From Shinella zoogloeoides (lineage in GTDB: Bacteria; Pseudomonadota; Alphaproteobacteria; Rhizobiales; Rhizobiaceae), in NCBI RefSeq assembly GCF_033705735.1, contig NZ_CP131131.1, positions 744,001 through 808,000 of the forward strand: DNA of 64,000 nt, written 5' to 3'. The notes below the pieces were generated by a model. The model ran no database searches. It saw nothing but the letters and a program-made list of their open reading frames with translations, and was not told the DNA's origin. The position numbers and the translations under genes are program-made. Below are positions 52,621 to 63,851 of this stretch, in pieces. How positions within the stretch are numbered: the first letter of the stretch is position 1; every line of letters starts with the position of its first letter.

Positions 52621-53822
52621 GCCATATCGCCAGCCGGCTTTCCGCCGTCAAACCCTCCGCCTCCATGGCCGTTTCGCAGGCCGCCAAGGATCTGGCGGCC
52701 ACCGGTGTCGACGTGATCGACCTTGGCCTCGGTGAGCCGGATTTTCCGGCCCCCGCCCACATTACCGAGGCCGCCTTCGCGGCGGCGCGCAAGGAGCGCA
52801 TGCTCTACACCGCCTCGCTCGGCACGGTGGAGCTTCGCAAGGCGATCGTCGCCAAGTTCAAACGCGAGAACGGCCTCGACTATGCCATCGACGAGATCGC
52901 GGTCGCCAACGGCGCCAAGCAGATCATCTTCAATGCGCTGATGGCGACGGTGGAGGAGGGCGACGAGGCGATCCTGCCCGCGCCATACTTCGTCTCCTAT
53001 CCGGAAATGGTGAAGCTTTTCGGCGGCGTGCCGGTCACGCCGGCCTGCCCGGCGGAAAACGGCTTTCGCCTGACGCCGGAAGTGCTGGAGGCGGCGCTCA
53101 CGGACAAGACCCGCTGGCTGTTCCTCAACATGCCGGGCAATCCCTCCGGTGCGGTCTATACCGAGGCGCAATTGAAGGCGCTCGGCGCGGTGCTGGCGAA
53201 GTACCCCAAGGTCATGATCCTCTCGGACGAGATCTACGAGCACATCCTCTTCGACGGGCGCAGCTTCGTCTCCTTCGGTGCGGCCTGCCCGGAATTGCGC
53301 GACCGTTCGCTGATCGTCAACGGCATGTCCAAGGCCTATGCCATGACCGGCTGGCGCGTCGGCTATGCCGCAGGTCCGAGGGACCTGATCAAGGCGATGG
53401 CGACGATCCAGAGCCAGTCCTGCACCTCCGTCTCGGCTCCGGCGCAGATCGCGGCGAGGGCAGCGCTGGAGGGGCCGCAGGACTGTGTCGCCGAGTTTCG
53501 CACCGCCTTCGAACGCCGCCGGAACCTCGTTGTCGAGGGCATCGCGAAGATCAACGCACTGAGCCTCGACCCGCCGGAGGGCGCCTTCTACGCCTATATC
53601 GGCTGCGCCGCGCTGATCGGCGCGAAGACGCCGGCCGGAAAGACGCTGGAAGACGATGTCGCCGTCGCGAAATATCTTCTCGACGAGGGCCATGTGGCGG
53701 CCGTTCCGGGCACCGCCTATGGCCTGTCGCCGTTCTTTCGCATCTCCACCGCGACCTCCGACGAGGTTCTGGCCGAGGCGGTGAAGCGTATCGGCGAAGC
53801 CGTTTCCAAACTCGAATTCTGA
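52617..53822 (+). CDS. Class I/II PLP-dependent aminotransferase (aspartate aminotransferase-like)
   Basis: 401 residues, fold type I. The PLP Schiff-base Lys239 is in NGMSKAYAMTGWR. Asn175 in MPGNPSG, Asp204 and Tyr207 in LSDEIYEHI, and the substrate-carboxylate Arg in FRIST are present. The length is typical. It probably converts the amino acid released by the HyuAB step to a 2-oxoacid, the substrate type expected for the TPP enzyme in the same operon. Amino acid specificity is not readable. Confidence 0.9.
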   Translation: MSHIASRLSAVKPSASMAVSQAAKDLAATGVDVIDLGLGEPDFPAPAHITEAAFAAARKERMLYTASLGTVELRKAIVAKFKRENGLDYAIDEIAVANGAKQIIFNALMATVEEGDEAILPAPYFVSYPEMVKLFGGVPVTPACPAENGFRLTPEVLEAALTDKTRWLFLNMPGNPSGAVYTEAQLKALGAVLAKYPKVMILSDEIYEHILFDGRSFVSFGAACPELRDRSLIVNGMSKAYAMTGWRVGYAAGPRDLIKAMATIQSQSCTSVSAPAQIAARAALEGPQDCVAEFRTAFERRRNLVVEGIAKINALSLDPPEGAFYAYIGCAALIGAKTPAGKTLEDDVAVAKYLLDEGHVAAVPGTAYGLSPFFRISTATSDEVLAEAVKRIGEAVSKLEF

Positions 53823-53834
53823 TTGGAAGGAAGA

Positions 53835-54653
53835 ATGTCCAAACCCTACAAGACCATCCTGATCACGGGGGCGGCCGGCCGTCTCGGCACGGAACTGCGC
53901 CGCGGCCTCGCGCCGCTGGCCGACCGGCTGCGGCTCGCGGATGTCGCGGAAATCAAGGATATTCAGCCGAACGAAGAGGCGATGGTTTTCGACCTCGCCG
54001 ACGAGGCCGCCGTGATAAAGGCGGTCGAGGGCGTCGACGCCATCGTGCATTTCGGCGGCGTGCCGCTGGAACGCCCTTGGGAAGATATCCTCGACGCCAA
54101 TATCCGTGGCAGCTACCACATTTACGAGGCTGCCCGGAAGCACGGCGTCAAGCGCGTCGTCTACGCTTCTTCGGTCCATGCGATCGGCTATCACACGCTT
54201 GAAGGCCATATCGATACGGATGCGCCGGTGCGGCCCGATAGCCTCTACGGTGTTTCCAAATGCTTCGTCGAGGCGCTCAGCCGCTTCTACTGGGACAAGT
54301 TCGGGCTGGAGAGCGTGTGCCTGCGCATCTTCTCCTCTTTCCCGGAGCCGGCGGATCGCCGCATGCTCTGGTCCTGGCTGTCCTTCGAGGATTGCATCCG
54401 CCTCGTCACCGCCAGTCTGACGGCGCCGCGCGTCGGCCACACGATCAGCTTCGGCCTCTCCGACAATGCCGTAAAGCCGGTCGACAATTCCAAGGCCGGC
54501 CATCTCGGTTACGTGCCGCAGGACAATACCGAGCGCTTCCGCGCCAGTGTCGAGGCGGAAAAGCCGCCGGTCGATCCCAAGGCGCCGTCCACCCTTTATC
54601 TCGGTGGTTGGTTCGTCGATATCGGCCACCCCAATGATGAGGCATCGAAATGA
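53835..54653 (+). CDS. NAD-dependent epimerase/dehydratase family, uronate-dehydrogenase-like
   Basis: 272 residues of the extended SDR type. The cofactor loop is TGAAGRLGTE, the catalytic Ser is in ASSVHAIGY (112-113), and YGVSK provides Tyr138 and Lys142. The pattern of RLADV, IVHFGG and LYGVSKCF with the later RIFSSFPEP matches bacterial uronate dehydrogenase, which oxidises glucuronate or galacturonate to the aldarolactone. Substrate could differ in this context. The ATG at 53835 has GGAAGGAAG upstream; an earlier in-frame start is unsupported. It overlaps the FAD oxidoreductase gene by ATGA. Confidence 0.82.
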   Translation: MSKPYKTILITGAAGRLGTELRRGLAPLADRLRLADVAEIKDIQPNEEAMVFDLADEAAVIKAVEGVDAIVHFGGVPLERPWEDILDANIRGSYHIYEAARKHGVKRVVYASSVHAIGYHTLEGHIDTDAPVRPDSLYGVSKCFVEALSRFYWDKFGLESVCLRIFSSFPEPADRRMLWSWLSFEDCIRLVTASLTAPRVGHTISFGLSDNAVKPVDNSKAGHLGYVPQDNTERFRASVEAEKPPVDPKAPSTLYLGGWFVDIGHPNDEASK

Positions 54654-55855
54654 AAGACCAGTATGACGTCGTCATCGTCGGCGGCGCGGTGATCGGCTCC
54701 GCCGTCGCCTATTATCTCGCGGCCAATCCCGATTTCGACGGGTCGGTGCTCGTCATCGAGCGCGATCCGACCTATCTGCAGGCGGCGACCTCGCTGTCGT
54801 CCTCCTCGATCCGCACGCAGTTTTCCAATCCGATCAACGTGAAGATCAGCCAGTACGGCTCGCAGGTCATCCGCAATTTCGGCGAGATGATGCGGGTCGA
54901 GGGCGACAGGCCGGATCTCGGCTTCCATTCGGGCGGCTATCTCTTCCTGGCCAATACCCCGGAGCAGGCGCAGGTTCTCAGGGAGAACCACGAGGCGCAG
55001 GTTTCCTGTGGCGCGGATGTCGTGCTCTGGAATCGCGACGAGCTCGCGAACGCCTTCCCGCATCTCAATGTCGCGGATATCGAACTGGCCTCCTATGGCC
55101 GTTCCGGCGAGGGCTGGTTCAACAATACCGGCCTGATGTACGGCTTCAAGAACAAGGCCCGCTCGCTCGGCGTCGATTATGTCACGGACGAAGCCGTGGC
55201 CATCGGCCGTGACGGCGACCGGGTGACGTCGGTGACGCTGAAATCGGGCGCGGTCGTCAAGGCCGGTACGGTCGTCAACGCCTCCGGTCCCCGCGCGGCG
55301 CTCACCGCCCGCATGGCCGGCCTCGATATTCCGGTCGAGCCACGCAAGCGCACCCTGTTCGTGTTCGATTGCGCCAGCACGCCCGAGGGGACCGCGCGCG
55401 TCAATGAGGGGCGGCTGCCGCTGATGATCGATCCCTCCGGCGTCTTCTGCCGGCCGGAAGGCCGTTTCTTCCTGACGGGCTGCGCGCCCGTCGAGGACCC
55501 GGCGGCCGACTGGGACGACTTCGAGCCGCGCTACGAAGAGTTCGAGGAAATCATCTGGCCGGCGCTCGCCGAACGCTCGCCCGCCTTCGAGGCGATCAAG
55601 GTGGTGAACCAGTGGGCGGGTCATTACGACTTCAACACGCTGGACCACAATCTGGTCGTCGGCCGCCATCCCACGGTGCGCAATTTCGTCTTCGCCAACG
55701 GGTTTTCCGGCCACGGCCTGCAGCAGGGACCGGCAACGGGGCGGGGCGTTTCCGAGCTGATCGTCTATGGCGAGTATCGCACACTGGACCTGACGGAAGT
55801 CGGCTATGAGCGGATCGTGGAGAACCGCCCCTTCCTCGAAAAAGCTGTGATATAA
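54650..55855 (+). CDS. FAD-dependent oxidoreductase, DAO family (sarcosine-oxidase/amine-dehydrogenase-like)
   Basis: 401 residues. The FAD loop is DVVIVGGAVIGSAVAYYL at residues 4-21; VVNASGPRAALTARMAG and the C-terminal FVFANGFSGHGLQQGPATGR with a GGHG-like turn are typical of D-amino-acid, glycine or sarcosine oxidases and dehydrogenases. It oxidises a C-N bond of an amino acid or N-methyl compound. It is the last enzyme of the operon before the LysR gene. The convergent etfBA genes could accept electrons if it is an ETF-linked dehydrogenase. Confidence 0.87.
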   Translation: MKDQYDVVIVGGAVIGSAVAYYLAANPDFDGSVLVIERDPTYLQAATSLSSSSIRTQFSNPINVKISQYGSQVIRNFGEMMRVEGDRPDLGFHSGGYLFLANTPEQAQVLRENHEAQVSCGADVVLWNRDELANAFPHLNVADIELASYGRSGEGWFNNTGLMYGFKNKARSLGVDYVTDEAVAIGRDGDRVTSVTLKSGAVVKAGTVVNASGPRAALTARMAGLDIPVEPRKRTLFVFDCASTPEGTARVNEGRLPLMIDPSGVFCRPEGRFFLTGCAPVEDPAADWDDFEPRYEEFEEIIWPALAERSPAFEAIKVVNQWAGHYDFNTLDHNLVVGRHPTVRNFVFANGFSGHGLQQGPATGRGVSELIVYGEYRTLDLTEVGYERIVENRPFLEKAVI

Positions 55856-55860
55856 CGACC

Positions 55861-55889
55861 GCCGGCTCCGCCCGCGCGGCGGGGCCGGT
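55861..55889 (+). terminator. GC-rich hairpin after the oxidoreductase gene
   Basis: A 12-bp stem (55861-55872 with 55878-55889, two G-T pairs) and a five-base loop lie 5 bp after the oxidoreductase stop and just before the LysR gene. There is no T-run, so attenuation between the enzyme operon and lysR is more likely than full termination. Confidence 0.45.
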
Positions 55890-55893
55890 CGTC

Positions 55894-56823
55894 ATGGAAA
55901 ATCGCCTGCCGGAGGGTGACTTGGCTGGACAACATACGCGGCTTCCCCCTCTCAATGCATTGCGCGCCTTCTGGGCCGTCATGCGCCAGGGGACGTTCCG
56001 CAGCGCGGCGGACGAGCTTCTCGTCACGCCGCAGGCCATCAGCCAGCAGATCAAGCTGCTTGAGGATACCCTGCACGTTCCGTTGTTCGAGCGGAAGGCG
56101 CGGGTCATCGAGCCGACCGAGCATGCGATCATCCTCTCGCATTTCATTCAGGCGGGATTCGACGAATTTACCGAAGGCATCCGCCGGGTCACCAATTCGA
56201 CTTACCGCAACCGCATCAACATCAATGTCAGCCCGTATTTCGCCACCCGTTACCTGATGGAGCGGCTCGAGCGCTTTCGCCAGCTCATGCCCGGCGCCGA
56301 TATCCGCCTGACGACGATGGTGAATGTCCGCGACTTCGCGGCGGACGAGGTGGACGTCTCCATCCAGTGGGGCTTCGGCAACTGGAAGGAATATGATGTC
56401 CGGTTGCTGATGCACGATCCGAAGATCATCTGCTGCTCGCCGGAACTGGCGAGGCAGATCTCTTCGCCTGCCGACCTCGGCCGCATGACGCTGCTCCATC
56501 CTGTCATGGCGCGGGACCTCTGGCGCAAGGTGCTGGCGCATCTCGGCCTGCCGTCGATGGAGATGGCCGGCGAGATCGAGTTCCAGGACGCCGCGACGAT
56601 GCGCAGGGGCAGCATTTCCGGCATCGGCGTCGGCCTCGTTTCAAAGCTCGATGCGCTCGCCGATATCGAGGCGGGCACGCTGGTCGCGCCGCTCGGCATC
56701 GATATCCTCGAGACGATGGACAAGAAGGACGTCCCCGGCTTCTACCTCGTCGTTCCGAAAGCCCATAAGCGGGTGAAGATCATCTCTGTCTTCTGCGAAT
56801 GGATTTCTGCCGAACAATGGTGA
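55894..56823 (+). CDS. LysR-family transcriptional regulator (GcvA-like)
   Basis: 309 residues. The N-terminal HTH is GTFRSAADELLVTPQAISQQIKLLED (read as its core, near residues 32-58) after the family opener RLPPLNALRAF. The effector domain spans about 105-300. The ATG at 55894 gives a 17-residue leader; a TTG at 55921 with GGAGGGTG upstream is a realistic alternative. It ends the enzyme operon and is its most likely regulator, but no divergent promoter is available as in classical LysR pairs. Confidence 0.88.
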   Translation: MENRLPEGDLAGQHTRLPPLNALRAFWAVMRQGTFRSAADELLVTPQAISQQIKLLEDTLHVPLFERKARVIEPTEHAIILSHFIQAGFDEFTEGIRRVTNSTYRNRININVSPYFATRYLMERLERFRQLMPGADIRLTTMVNVRDFAADEVDVSIQWGFGNWKEYDVRLLMHDPKIICCSPELARQISSPADLGRMTLLHPVMARDLWRKVLAHLGLPSMEMAGEIEFQDAATMRRGSISGIGVGLVSKLDALADIEAGTLVAPLGIDILETMDKKDVPGFYLVVPKAHKRVKIISVFCEWISAEQW

Positions 56824-56828
56824 AGCGT

Positions 56829-56858
56829 CACGAAGGGGCGCTAGAGCGCCCCTTCGTG
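56829..56858. terminator. Perfect bidirectional hairpin between lysR and etfA
   Basis: CACGAAGGGGCGCT (56829-56842) pairs perfectly with AGCGCCCCTTCGTG (56845-56858), a 14-bp stem with two central bases. It lies 5 bp after the LysR stop and 8 bp from the etfA stop on the other strand. It is placed to end both convergent transcripts. T-runs are absent. Confidence 0.75.
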
Positions 56859-56866
56859 CAACCGGC

Positions 56867-57796
56867 TCAGAGGGCCTTCTCAAGCTCCGGGAGGGTTTCG
56901 AAGAGGTCACCGACGAGGCCGTAGTCTGCGACCTGGAAGATCGGCGCCTCCTCGTCCTTGTTGATCGCGACGATGACCTTGCTGTCCTTCATCCCGGCAA
57001 GGTGCTGGATCGCACCGGAGATGCCGCAGGCGATGTAGAGCTGCGGCGCGACCACCTTGCCCGTCTGACCGACCTGCCAGTCGTTCGGCGCATAGCCCGC
57101 ATCGACGGCCGCGCGGGACGCACCGACGGCGGCACCCAGCTTGTCGGCGACAGGAAGGATCACTTCCTGGAACTTCTCCGACGAGCCGAGCGCACGGCCA
57201 CCCGAGATGATGATCTTCGCCGATGTCAGCTCCGGACGGTCGGACGAGGACAGCGCATCCTTGACGTGGGTCGAAAGGCCCGGGTTCGCGGCGGCAGAGA
57301 TGGTCTCGATGGATGCGCTTCCGCCTTCGCCGGCTGCGGCGAAGGACGCCGTGCGTACGGTGATCACCTTCTTCGCATCGGTGGACTGAACCGTCTGGAT
57401 GGCATTGCCCGCATAGATCGGACGCTTGAACGTGTCGGCCGACACGACCTCGACGATCTCCGAGACCTGCGCGACATCGAGCAGGGCGGCAACGCGCGGC
57501 AGCACGTTCTTGCCGACCGAGGTGGCAGCCGAGACAATGGCATCGTAATTGCCGGCGAGCGACACGATGAGCGCGGCCAGCGGTTCTGCGAGATTGTTGC
57601 CGAGGCTGGCGTCGTCGGCGAGCAGGACCTTGGAGACGCCCGAGAGCTTTGCGGCTGCATCGGCCGCAGCCTTAGCGCCCGAGCCGGCGACGAGCACATG
57701 CACGTCGGAGCCGATCTTGCTCGCTGCCGTCAGCGCCTTGGCGGTCTGGTCGGAAAGGGTGGCGTTGTCGTGGTCTGCCAGAAGAAGAATGGCCAT
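56867..57796 (-). CDS. etfA: Electron transfer flavoprotein alpha subunit
   Basis: 309 residues, normal for EtfA. The N-terminal domain is [24 protein letters not shown], and the C-terminal FAD domain has the family signature [19 protein letters not shown] and [20 protein letters not shown] read as its two cores. With EtfB it carries electrons from flavin dehydrogenases to ETF:quinone oxidoreductase. It is the last gene of a likely operon with liv and aldehyde dehydrogenase genes, 23 bp after etfB. Confidence 0.95.
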   Translation of the reverse strand: MAILLLADHDNATLSDQTAKALTAASKIGSDVHVLVAGSGAKAAADAAAKLSGVSKVLLADDASLGNNLAEPLAALIVSLAGNYDAIVSAATSVGKNVLPRVAALLDVAQVSEIVEVVSADTFKRPIYAGNAIQTVQSTDAKKVITVRTASFAAAGEGGSASIETISAAANPGLSTHVKDALSSSDRPELTSAKIIISGGRALGSSEKFQEVILPVADKLGAAVGASRAAVDAGYAPNDWQVGQTGKVVAPQLYIACGISGAIQHLAGMKDSKVIVAINKDEEAPIFQVADYGLVGDLFETLPELEKAL

Positions 57797-57819
57797 GGTT
57801 TAGTTCTCCCTTTCCTGCT

Positions 57820-58569
57820 TTAGAGCACGCCGGCTTCGGTCTTGAGCTTTTCGACCAGCTCGGCAACCGACTTGACCTTGACGCCCGCCTTGCGGCCCGA
57901 CGGCTCCTCGGTCTTCAGCACCTTCAGGCGCGGGCTCGTATCGACGCCGAAGTCGGCCGGGGCCTTCTTGTCGAGCGGCTTCTTCTTCGCCTTCATGATG
58001 TTCGGCAGCGAGGCATAACGCGGCTCGTTGAGGCGAAGGTCGGTGGTGACCACTGCCGGAAGCTTGACCTCGATGGTCTGCAGACCGCCGTCGACTTCGC
58101 GGGTGACCTGCGCAGAGCCATTGCCGATCTCGACCTTGGAGGCGAACGTCGCCTGAGCCCAGCCGAGCAGCGCCGAGAGCATCTGGCCGGTCTGGTTGCT
58201 GTCGTCGTCGATCGCCTGCTTGCCGACGATGATCAGGCCGGGCTGTTCGGCCTCGGCCACGCCCTTGAGGATCTTGGCGACGGCAAGCGGTTCGACGGCA
58301 TCATCCGTCTCGACCAGCACGGCGCGGTCGGCGCCCATGGCGAGCGCGGTGCGCAGCGTCTCCTCGGCCTTCGCAGGGCCGATCGACACGACCACCACTT
58401 CCTCAGCCTTGCCCGCTTCCTTCAGGCGCAGGGCCTCCTCGACCGAGATCTCGTCGAACGGGTTCATCGACATCTTCACATTGGCAAGCTCGACACCCGA
58501 GCCATCCGCCTTCACACGAATCTTTACGTTGTAGTCAACAACACGCTTGACGGGCACGAGAAGTTTCAT
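57820..58569 (-). CDS. etfB: Electron transfer flavoprotein beta subunit
   Basis: 249 residues. The N-terminus [19 protein letters not shown] is the EtfB opener; [19 protein letters not shown] and the AMP-binding [18 protein letters not shown] are conserved. Partner of etfA. The start follows the aldehyde dehydrogenase stop by 11 bp. It fits the alphaproteobacterial housekeeping ETF type by length, but its placement beside liv and aldehyde dehydrogenase genes suggests a dedicated copy. Confidence 0.95.
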   Translation of the reverse strand: MKLLVPVKRVVDYNVKIRVKADGSGVELANVKMSMNPFDEISVEEALRLKEAGKAEEVVVVSIGPAKAEETLRTALAMGADRAVLVETDDAVEPLAVAKILKGVAEAEQPGLIIVGKQAIDDDSNQTGQMLSALLGWAQATFASKVEIGNGSAQVTREVDGGLQTIEVKLPAVVTTDLRLNEPRYASLPNIMKAKKKPLDKKAPADFGVDTSPRLKVLKTEEPSGRKAGVKVKSVAELVEKLKTEAGVL

Positions 58570-58580
58570 GGGCTGGATCC

Positions 58581-60011
58581 TCAGGCGAGTGTATAGGCGG
58601 TCTTGACGGTGGTGTAGAACTCGGCGGCATAGCGGCCCTGTTCACGCGGGCCGTAGGACGAGCCCTTGCGGCCGCCGAAGGGCACGTGGAAATCGACGCC
58701 GGCCGTCGGCAGGTTGACCATGACCATGCCGGCTTCCGAGTTGCGCTTGAAATGGGTCGCATGCTTGAGGCTCGTCGTGGCGATGCCGGACGAAAGCCCG
58801 AAGCTGGTATCGTTGGCGACGGCCAGCGCCTCGTCGTAATCCTTCACGCGGATGACGGCAGCGACCGGGCCGAAGATTTCCTCGCGCGCGATGCGCATGT
58901 CGTTGGTTGCCTCAGTGAAGAGGGCGGGCGAAAGATAGAAGCCGGGCGTTTCCCGCTCCAGCCTTTCGCCGCCGAATGCCAGCCTTGCGCCTTCCGAGCG
59001 GCCGATGTCGATATAATCGGCATCCTGCTTCAACTGGCTTTCGTCGACGACGGGGCCGATATGGGTGCCGGCCTTGAGGGCGTCATCGATGACGAGGCCC
59101 CTCAGGCGGTCCGTCAATGCGGCGACGAAACGGTCGTGAATGCCCTCGGTGACGATCAGGCGCGAGGACGCGGTGCAGCGCTGGCCGGTCGAGAAGAAGG
59201 ACGAATTGGCGGCCGCCTCGACGGCGACGGCAAGATCGGCATCGTCGAGTACGACGAAGGGGTTCTTGCCGCCCATTTCGAGCTGGAATTTGCGATTGTG
59301 CTCGACCGAGGCGAGCGCGACCCGCTTGCCCGTGCCGACGGAACCGGTGAAGGTCAGCGCGTTGACGTCGGGACTGTCGAGCAGCGTCTGGCCGACGACG
59401 CTGCCGCGGCCCATGACGAGATTGACGACGCCGGCCGGTGTGCTGGCACGGTGCAGGATATCGACGAGCGCCCAGGCGGAGCCCGGCACGAGATCGGCGG
59501 GCTTCAGGACGACCGTGTTGCCGTAGGCGAGCGCGGGCGCGATCTTCCAGGCGGGAATGGCGATCGGAAAATTCCAGGGCGTGATGATGCCGACGACGCC
59601 GATGGCCTCGCGGGTGATCTCGACGCCGATATTCGGACGCACCGAGGGTAGCACTTCGCCGGAAAGCCGCAGGGTTTCGCCGGCGAAGAAATCGAATATC
59701 TGGCCGGCGCGGGTGACTTCGCCGATGGCTTCCGGCAGCGTCTTGCCCTCTTCGCGGGCAAGCAGGCGGCCAAGCTCCTCCTTGCGGGCGAGGATTTCGT
59801 CGCCGGCCTTCTTCAGGATTGCATGGCGTTCCAGGATGCCGGAGCGGGACCAGGCAGGCAGCGCGGCCCTGGCGGCGGCGATGGCGGCCTTCGTGTCCTC
59901 GGCGCTGGCGCGCGCATAGTCGCCGACGACGTCGTTTGTGTTGGAAGGATTGATGTTCGCCGAAGCGTCGCCGGAGACCCATTCGCCGGCAATCAGGTTC
60001 TTGTGCAGCAT
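58581..60011 (-). CDS. NAD(P)-dependent aldehyde dehydrogenase (succinate/2-oxoglutarate semialdehyde-like)
   Basis: 476 residues. Catalytic Cys279 is in [12 protein letters not shown] and the general base Glu245 in LEMGGKNP; Asn147 lies in TPWNFP. The pattern is close to 2-oxoglutarate semialdehyde and succinate semialdehyde dehydrogenases, but substrate cannot be fixed. It begins 12 bp after livF and is followed 11 bp later by etfB, so it belongs to the liv operon. It would oxidise an aldehyde formed from the imported amino acid or amine. Confidence 0.9.
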   Translation of the reverse strand: MLHKNLIAGEWVSGDASANINPSNTNDVVGDYARASAEDTKAAIAAARAALPAWSRSGILERHAILKKAGDEILARKEELGRLLAREEGKTLPEAIGEVTRAGQIFDFFAGETLRLSGEVLPSVRPNIGVEITREAIGVVGIITPWNFPIAIPAWKIAPALAYGNTVVLKPADLVPGSAWALVDILHRASTPAGVVNLVMGRGSVVGQTLLDSPDVNALTFTGSVGTGKRVALASVEHNRKFQLEMGGKNPFVVLDDADLAVAVEAAANSSFFSTGQRCTASSRLIVTEGIHDRFVAALTDRLRGLVIDDALKAGTHIGPVVDESQLKQDADYIDIGRSEGARLAFGGERLERETPGFYLSPALFTEATNDMRIAREEIFGPVAAVIRVKDYDEALAVANDTSFGLSSGIATTSLKHATHFKRNSEAGMVMVNLPTAGVDFHVPFGGRKGSSYGPREQGRYAAEFYTTVKTAYTLA

Positions 60012-60023
60012 TTTCTTTTCCGT

Positions 60024-60743
60024 TCAGTGCAGGCCGAGATAGGCCTTGCGGACATCTTCGTTGTCGAGAAGGGCAGCGCTTTCGCCAGAAAGGTGGATGC
60101 GGCCGTTCACCATGACATAGGCGCGCTGCGAGAGCTTCAGCGCGTGGTTGGCGTTCTGCTCCACGAGGAAGATCGTCTTGCCCATGGCGGCGATCTCGCT
60201 CAGCACCTCGAAGACGCGCTTGACGACGAGCGGGGCGAGGCCGAGCGAGGGCTCGTCGAAGAGGATCAGTTCCGGACGGGCCATCATGGCGCGGGCGATG
60301 GCGAGCATCTGCTGTTCGCCGCCGGACATGGTGCCGGCCGTCTGGTTGCGGCGCTCCTTGAGGCGCGGGAAGAGATCGAACATCGTCGCCCGGTCCTCGT
60401 CGAAATGCGCCATGCCGATGGGCGTCGTGCCCATCATCATGTTCTCCTCGACGCTCATCTCCTGATAGATCTGCCGGCCCTCGGGCACGAGTGCGATGCC
60501 GCGGCGGGAAATCCGGTTGGTCGGCAGGCGGGAAATGTCCTCGCCCTTGTGCAGGATATGTCCCGAGGACGCGCGCGGCGCACCGAAGATCGAGGAGAGA
60601 AGCGTCGTCTTGCCGGCGCCGTTGGCGCCGATCAGGCTGACGATCTCGCCCTTGAAGATGTGGACGTTCACATCCTTCAGCGCCTCGACCGGGCCGTAAT
60701 GCGCGCGCACGCCGGAAAATTCGAGCAGGGGTGCCTCGCTCAT
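60024..60743 (-). CDS. livF: Branched-chain-type amino acid ABC transporter ATPase LivF
   Basis: 239 residues. Walker A GANGAGKTTLL, signature MSGGEQQML, Walker B LILFDEPSLGLAP and H-loop FLVEQNANH are all present; the RRGIALVPEGR segment is typical of LivF. The ATG at 60743 overlaps the livG stop (ATGA). In these HAAT systems LivF and LivG form a heterodimeric ATPase. Confidence 0.94.
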   Translation of the reverse strand: MSEAPLLEFSGVRAHYGPVEALKDVNVHIFKGEIVSLIGANGAGKTTLLSSIFGAPRASSGHILHKGEDISRLPTNRISRRGIALVPEGRQIYQEMSVEENMMMGTTPIGMAHFDEDRATMFDLFPRLKERRNQTAGTMSGGEQQMLAIARAMMARPELILFDEPSLGLAPLVVKRVFEVLSEIAAMGKTIFLVEQNANHALKLSQRAYVMVNGRIHLSGESAALLDNEDVRKAYLGLH

Positions 60744-61558
60744 GCTTCTACGTCCTCTTCGCTGACGCCGAGATAGGCGGCGATGACGGCGGGGTCGTTC
60801 GCCACATGCTCGGGCGTGCCGTCGGAAATCACCTCGCCGTGGTCGAGCACGACGATGTGCTGGGAAATGCGCATCACGAGGCCCATGTCGTGCTCGATGA
60901 CGAGCACCGTCTGGCCGTGTTCGCGGCACAGCCGCTGGATGACTTCGGAAAGCTCGCGCGTTTCGGACGGGTTGAGGCCGGCGGCCGGCTCGTCGAGGCA
61001 GATGAGCTGCGGGCCCGTGCACATGGCGCGGGCGATCTCGAGGCGGCGCTGGCGGCCGTAGGGCAACTCGCCGGCAAGGCGGTTGGCGTCGTCGGTGAGG
61101 TTCATCTCGCCGAGCCAGTGATAGGCCCGGTCGACGGCCTCGCGCTCGGCCCGGCGGAAGGCCGGCGTGCGGAAGATGCCGGAGAGAAGGTTGTTGGCCG
61201 TGACCAGATGCTGGGCGACCAGCAGGTTCTCGACGACGGACATTTCCTTGAAGAGGCGGATGTTCTGGAAGGTGCGGGCGATGCCGGCGCGGGTGACGAG
61301 ATGCGAGCCGCCGGTGATGGGCCGCGTCATCAGCGCGCCGATATCCTCGGCGCCGTCACGGCCGTTCAGCACGATCTCGCCTTCGCTGGCGCGGTAGAAG
61401 CCGGTGATGCAGTTGAACATCGTCGTCTTGCCGGCGCCGTTTGGACCGATGAGGGCCGTCACCGCGCCGCGCTCCACGGCGAAGCTGACATTGCGGTTGG
61501 CGACGATGCCGCCGAAGCGCATGGTGACGTTGCGAACGTCGAGGAGAGGCGTGTTCAT
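60740..61558 (-). CDS. livG: Branched-chain-type amino acid ABC transporter ATPase LivG
   Basis: 272 residues. Walker [13 protein letters not shown], the LivG-type [16 protein letters not shown], a signature [15 protein letters not shown], Walker [14 protein letters not shown] and the H-loop VIEHDM are visible. The start at 61558 overlaps the livM stop (ATGA), so permease and ATPase are coupled. Its C-terminus overlaps livF. Confidence 0.94.
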   Translation of the reverse strand: MNTPLLDVRNVTMRFGGIVANRNVSFAVERGAVTALIGPNGAGKTTMFNCITGFYRASEGEIVLNGRDGAEDIGALMTRPITGGSHLVTRAGIARTFQNIRLFKEMSVVENLLVAQHLVTANNLLSGIFRTPAFRRAEREAVDRAYHWLGEMNLTDDANRLAGELPYGRQRRLEIARAMCTGPQLICLDEPAAGLNPSETRELSEVIQRLCREHGQTVLVIEHDMGLVMRISQHIVVLDHGEVISDGTPEHVANDPAVIAAYLGVSEEDVEA

Positions 61559-62856
61559 CGGGCAGCCTCCGGCTTTGCCGCAAGCGGAATGTCCCGCTCC
61601 GCGGCCGTGCTGGGGAAGAAGGCCGGGCGCTTGATGTGCACGAGACCGCGCGGCTTCCAGATCATCATGACCACCATCAGGACGCCGAAGATCAGCACGC
61701 GGTATTCGGCAAAGTCGCGCAGCAGTTCGGGCAGGATCGTCAGCACAAGGGCGGCGGCGATGACGCCGACCGTGGAGCCGAGCCCGCCGAGCACGACGAT
61801 GGCGAGGATGAGCGCGGATTCGAAGAAGGTGAAGGAAGTCGGGTTTACGAAGCCCTGGTGGACGGCGAAGAACACGCCGGCGAGGCCACCGGTCGAAGCG
61901 CCGAGCATGAAGGCCGTGAGCTTGGTGAAGACGTGGTTCACGCCGAGCGAGCGGCAGGCGATCTCGTCCTCGCGCAGTGCTTCCCACATGCGGCCGAGCG
62001 GCATGACGCGCAGGCGTTCGACGGCATAGATGACGAGGCAGACGACGAGGAACAGCACGAAGTAGATGAACCAGAACTTGTAGTCTGCGCTGTAGGTGAT
62101 GCCGAAATAGTCGTGCAGCGGCACGCCGCCCTGCTTGGCCGTGCGGGTGAATTCGAGGCCGAGGAGTGTCGGCGGCGGTACGGGCGCGCCGTTCGGGCCG
62201 CCGGTGAAGTCCAGCCAGTTGTTCAGCACGAGACGGATGATCTCGCCGAAGCCGAGGGTGACGATGGCGAGATAGTCGCCATGCATCTTGAGCACGGGAA
62301 AGGCGAGCACCATGCCGCAGAACCCGGCGAGGAACGGCGCGATGACGAGCGCGCTCCAGAAGCCGAGGCCGAGATATTGCGCGCCGAGTGCCAGAAGATA
62401 GGCCCCGACCGCATAGAAGGCGACGAAGCCGAGATCGAGCAGGCCGGCAAGGCCGACGACGATGTTGAGCCCGAGGCCGAGCAGGCAGTAGATCAACGCG
62501 AGGATCGCGATGCCGAGGAAATATTTGTCGGCGAAGAAAGGAAGGGCGAGCCCGGCAAGGAAGATCAGCCCGAGGATGAGGACGGGCGACTTCTCCTTGC
62601 CCGTCATGACCGTGACGCCGCTGCCGCTGCTGGCGGCCCTGCCGGCGACCTTCCGGCCCAGGGCCGTCATGCCGACCAGCGACAGCGCGATGCGGCCGGC
62701 GGTGACGATGGCGGCCAGCAGCACGGCGCGCGTCAGCTCGTTGCGGAAGGAAAAGCCTTCCAGCACCAAGCCGGAGATCGGGCCGAAGAGGATGAGCGAG
62801 ACGGTGAAGGTGAGGAGCGCCTGTTTGGCGAGGGTGAGGAAGCGGTTCTGTTCCAT
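61555..62856 (-). CDS. livM: Branched-chain-type amino acid ABC transporter permease LivM
   Basis: 433 residues, with about ten hydrophobic helices and the LivM segment [28 protein letters not shown] read as its core, then the [16 protein letters not shown] loop. The ATG at 62856 is used because the conserved N-terminus MEQNRFL starts there; longer in-frame forms run back into livH. Residues 1-110 form a long N-terminal extension with two or three extra helices, common in rhizobial LivM. Confidence 0.93.
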   Translation of the reverse strand: MEQNRFLTLAKQALLTFTVSLILFGPISGLVLEGFSFRNELTRAVLLAAIVTAGRIALSLVGMTALGRKVAGRAASSGSGVTVMTGKEKSPVLILGLIFLAGLALPFFADKYFLGIAILALIYCLLGLGLNIVVGLAGLLDLGFVAFYAVGAYLLALGAQYLGLGFWSALVIAPFLAGFCGMVLAFPVLKMHGDYLAIVTLGFGEIIRLVLNNWLDFTGGPNGAPVPPPTLLGLEFTRTAKQGGVPLHDYFGITYSADYKFWFIYFVLFLVVCLVIYAVERLRVMPLGRMWEALREDEIACRSLGVNHVFTKLTAFMLGASTGGLAGVFFAVHQGFVNPTSFTFFESALILAIVVLGGLGSTVGVIAAALVLTILPELLRDFAEYRVLIFGVLMVVMMIWKPRGLVHIKRPAFFPSTAAERDIPLAAKPEAAR

Positions 62857-62866
62857 GGTCCTGCCC

Positions 62867-63784
<918 letters not shown>

Positions 63785-63816
63785 ACGTGAACCCCCTGAA
63801 TTTCGGGCACGGTGAG

Positions 63817-63842
63817 GCCGGCCGGATGGTGTTCCGGCCGGC
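63817..63842 (-). repeat. Hairpin between livK and livH
   Basis: GCCGGCCGGA (63817-63826) pairs perfectly with TCCGGCCGGC (63833-63842), a 10-bp stem with a six-base loop, 9 bp after the stop of the binding-protein gene (minus strand). No T-run. It probably sets binding protein in excess of the membrane genes downstream. Confidence 0.6.
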
Positions 63843-63851
63843 GATGCCGCC

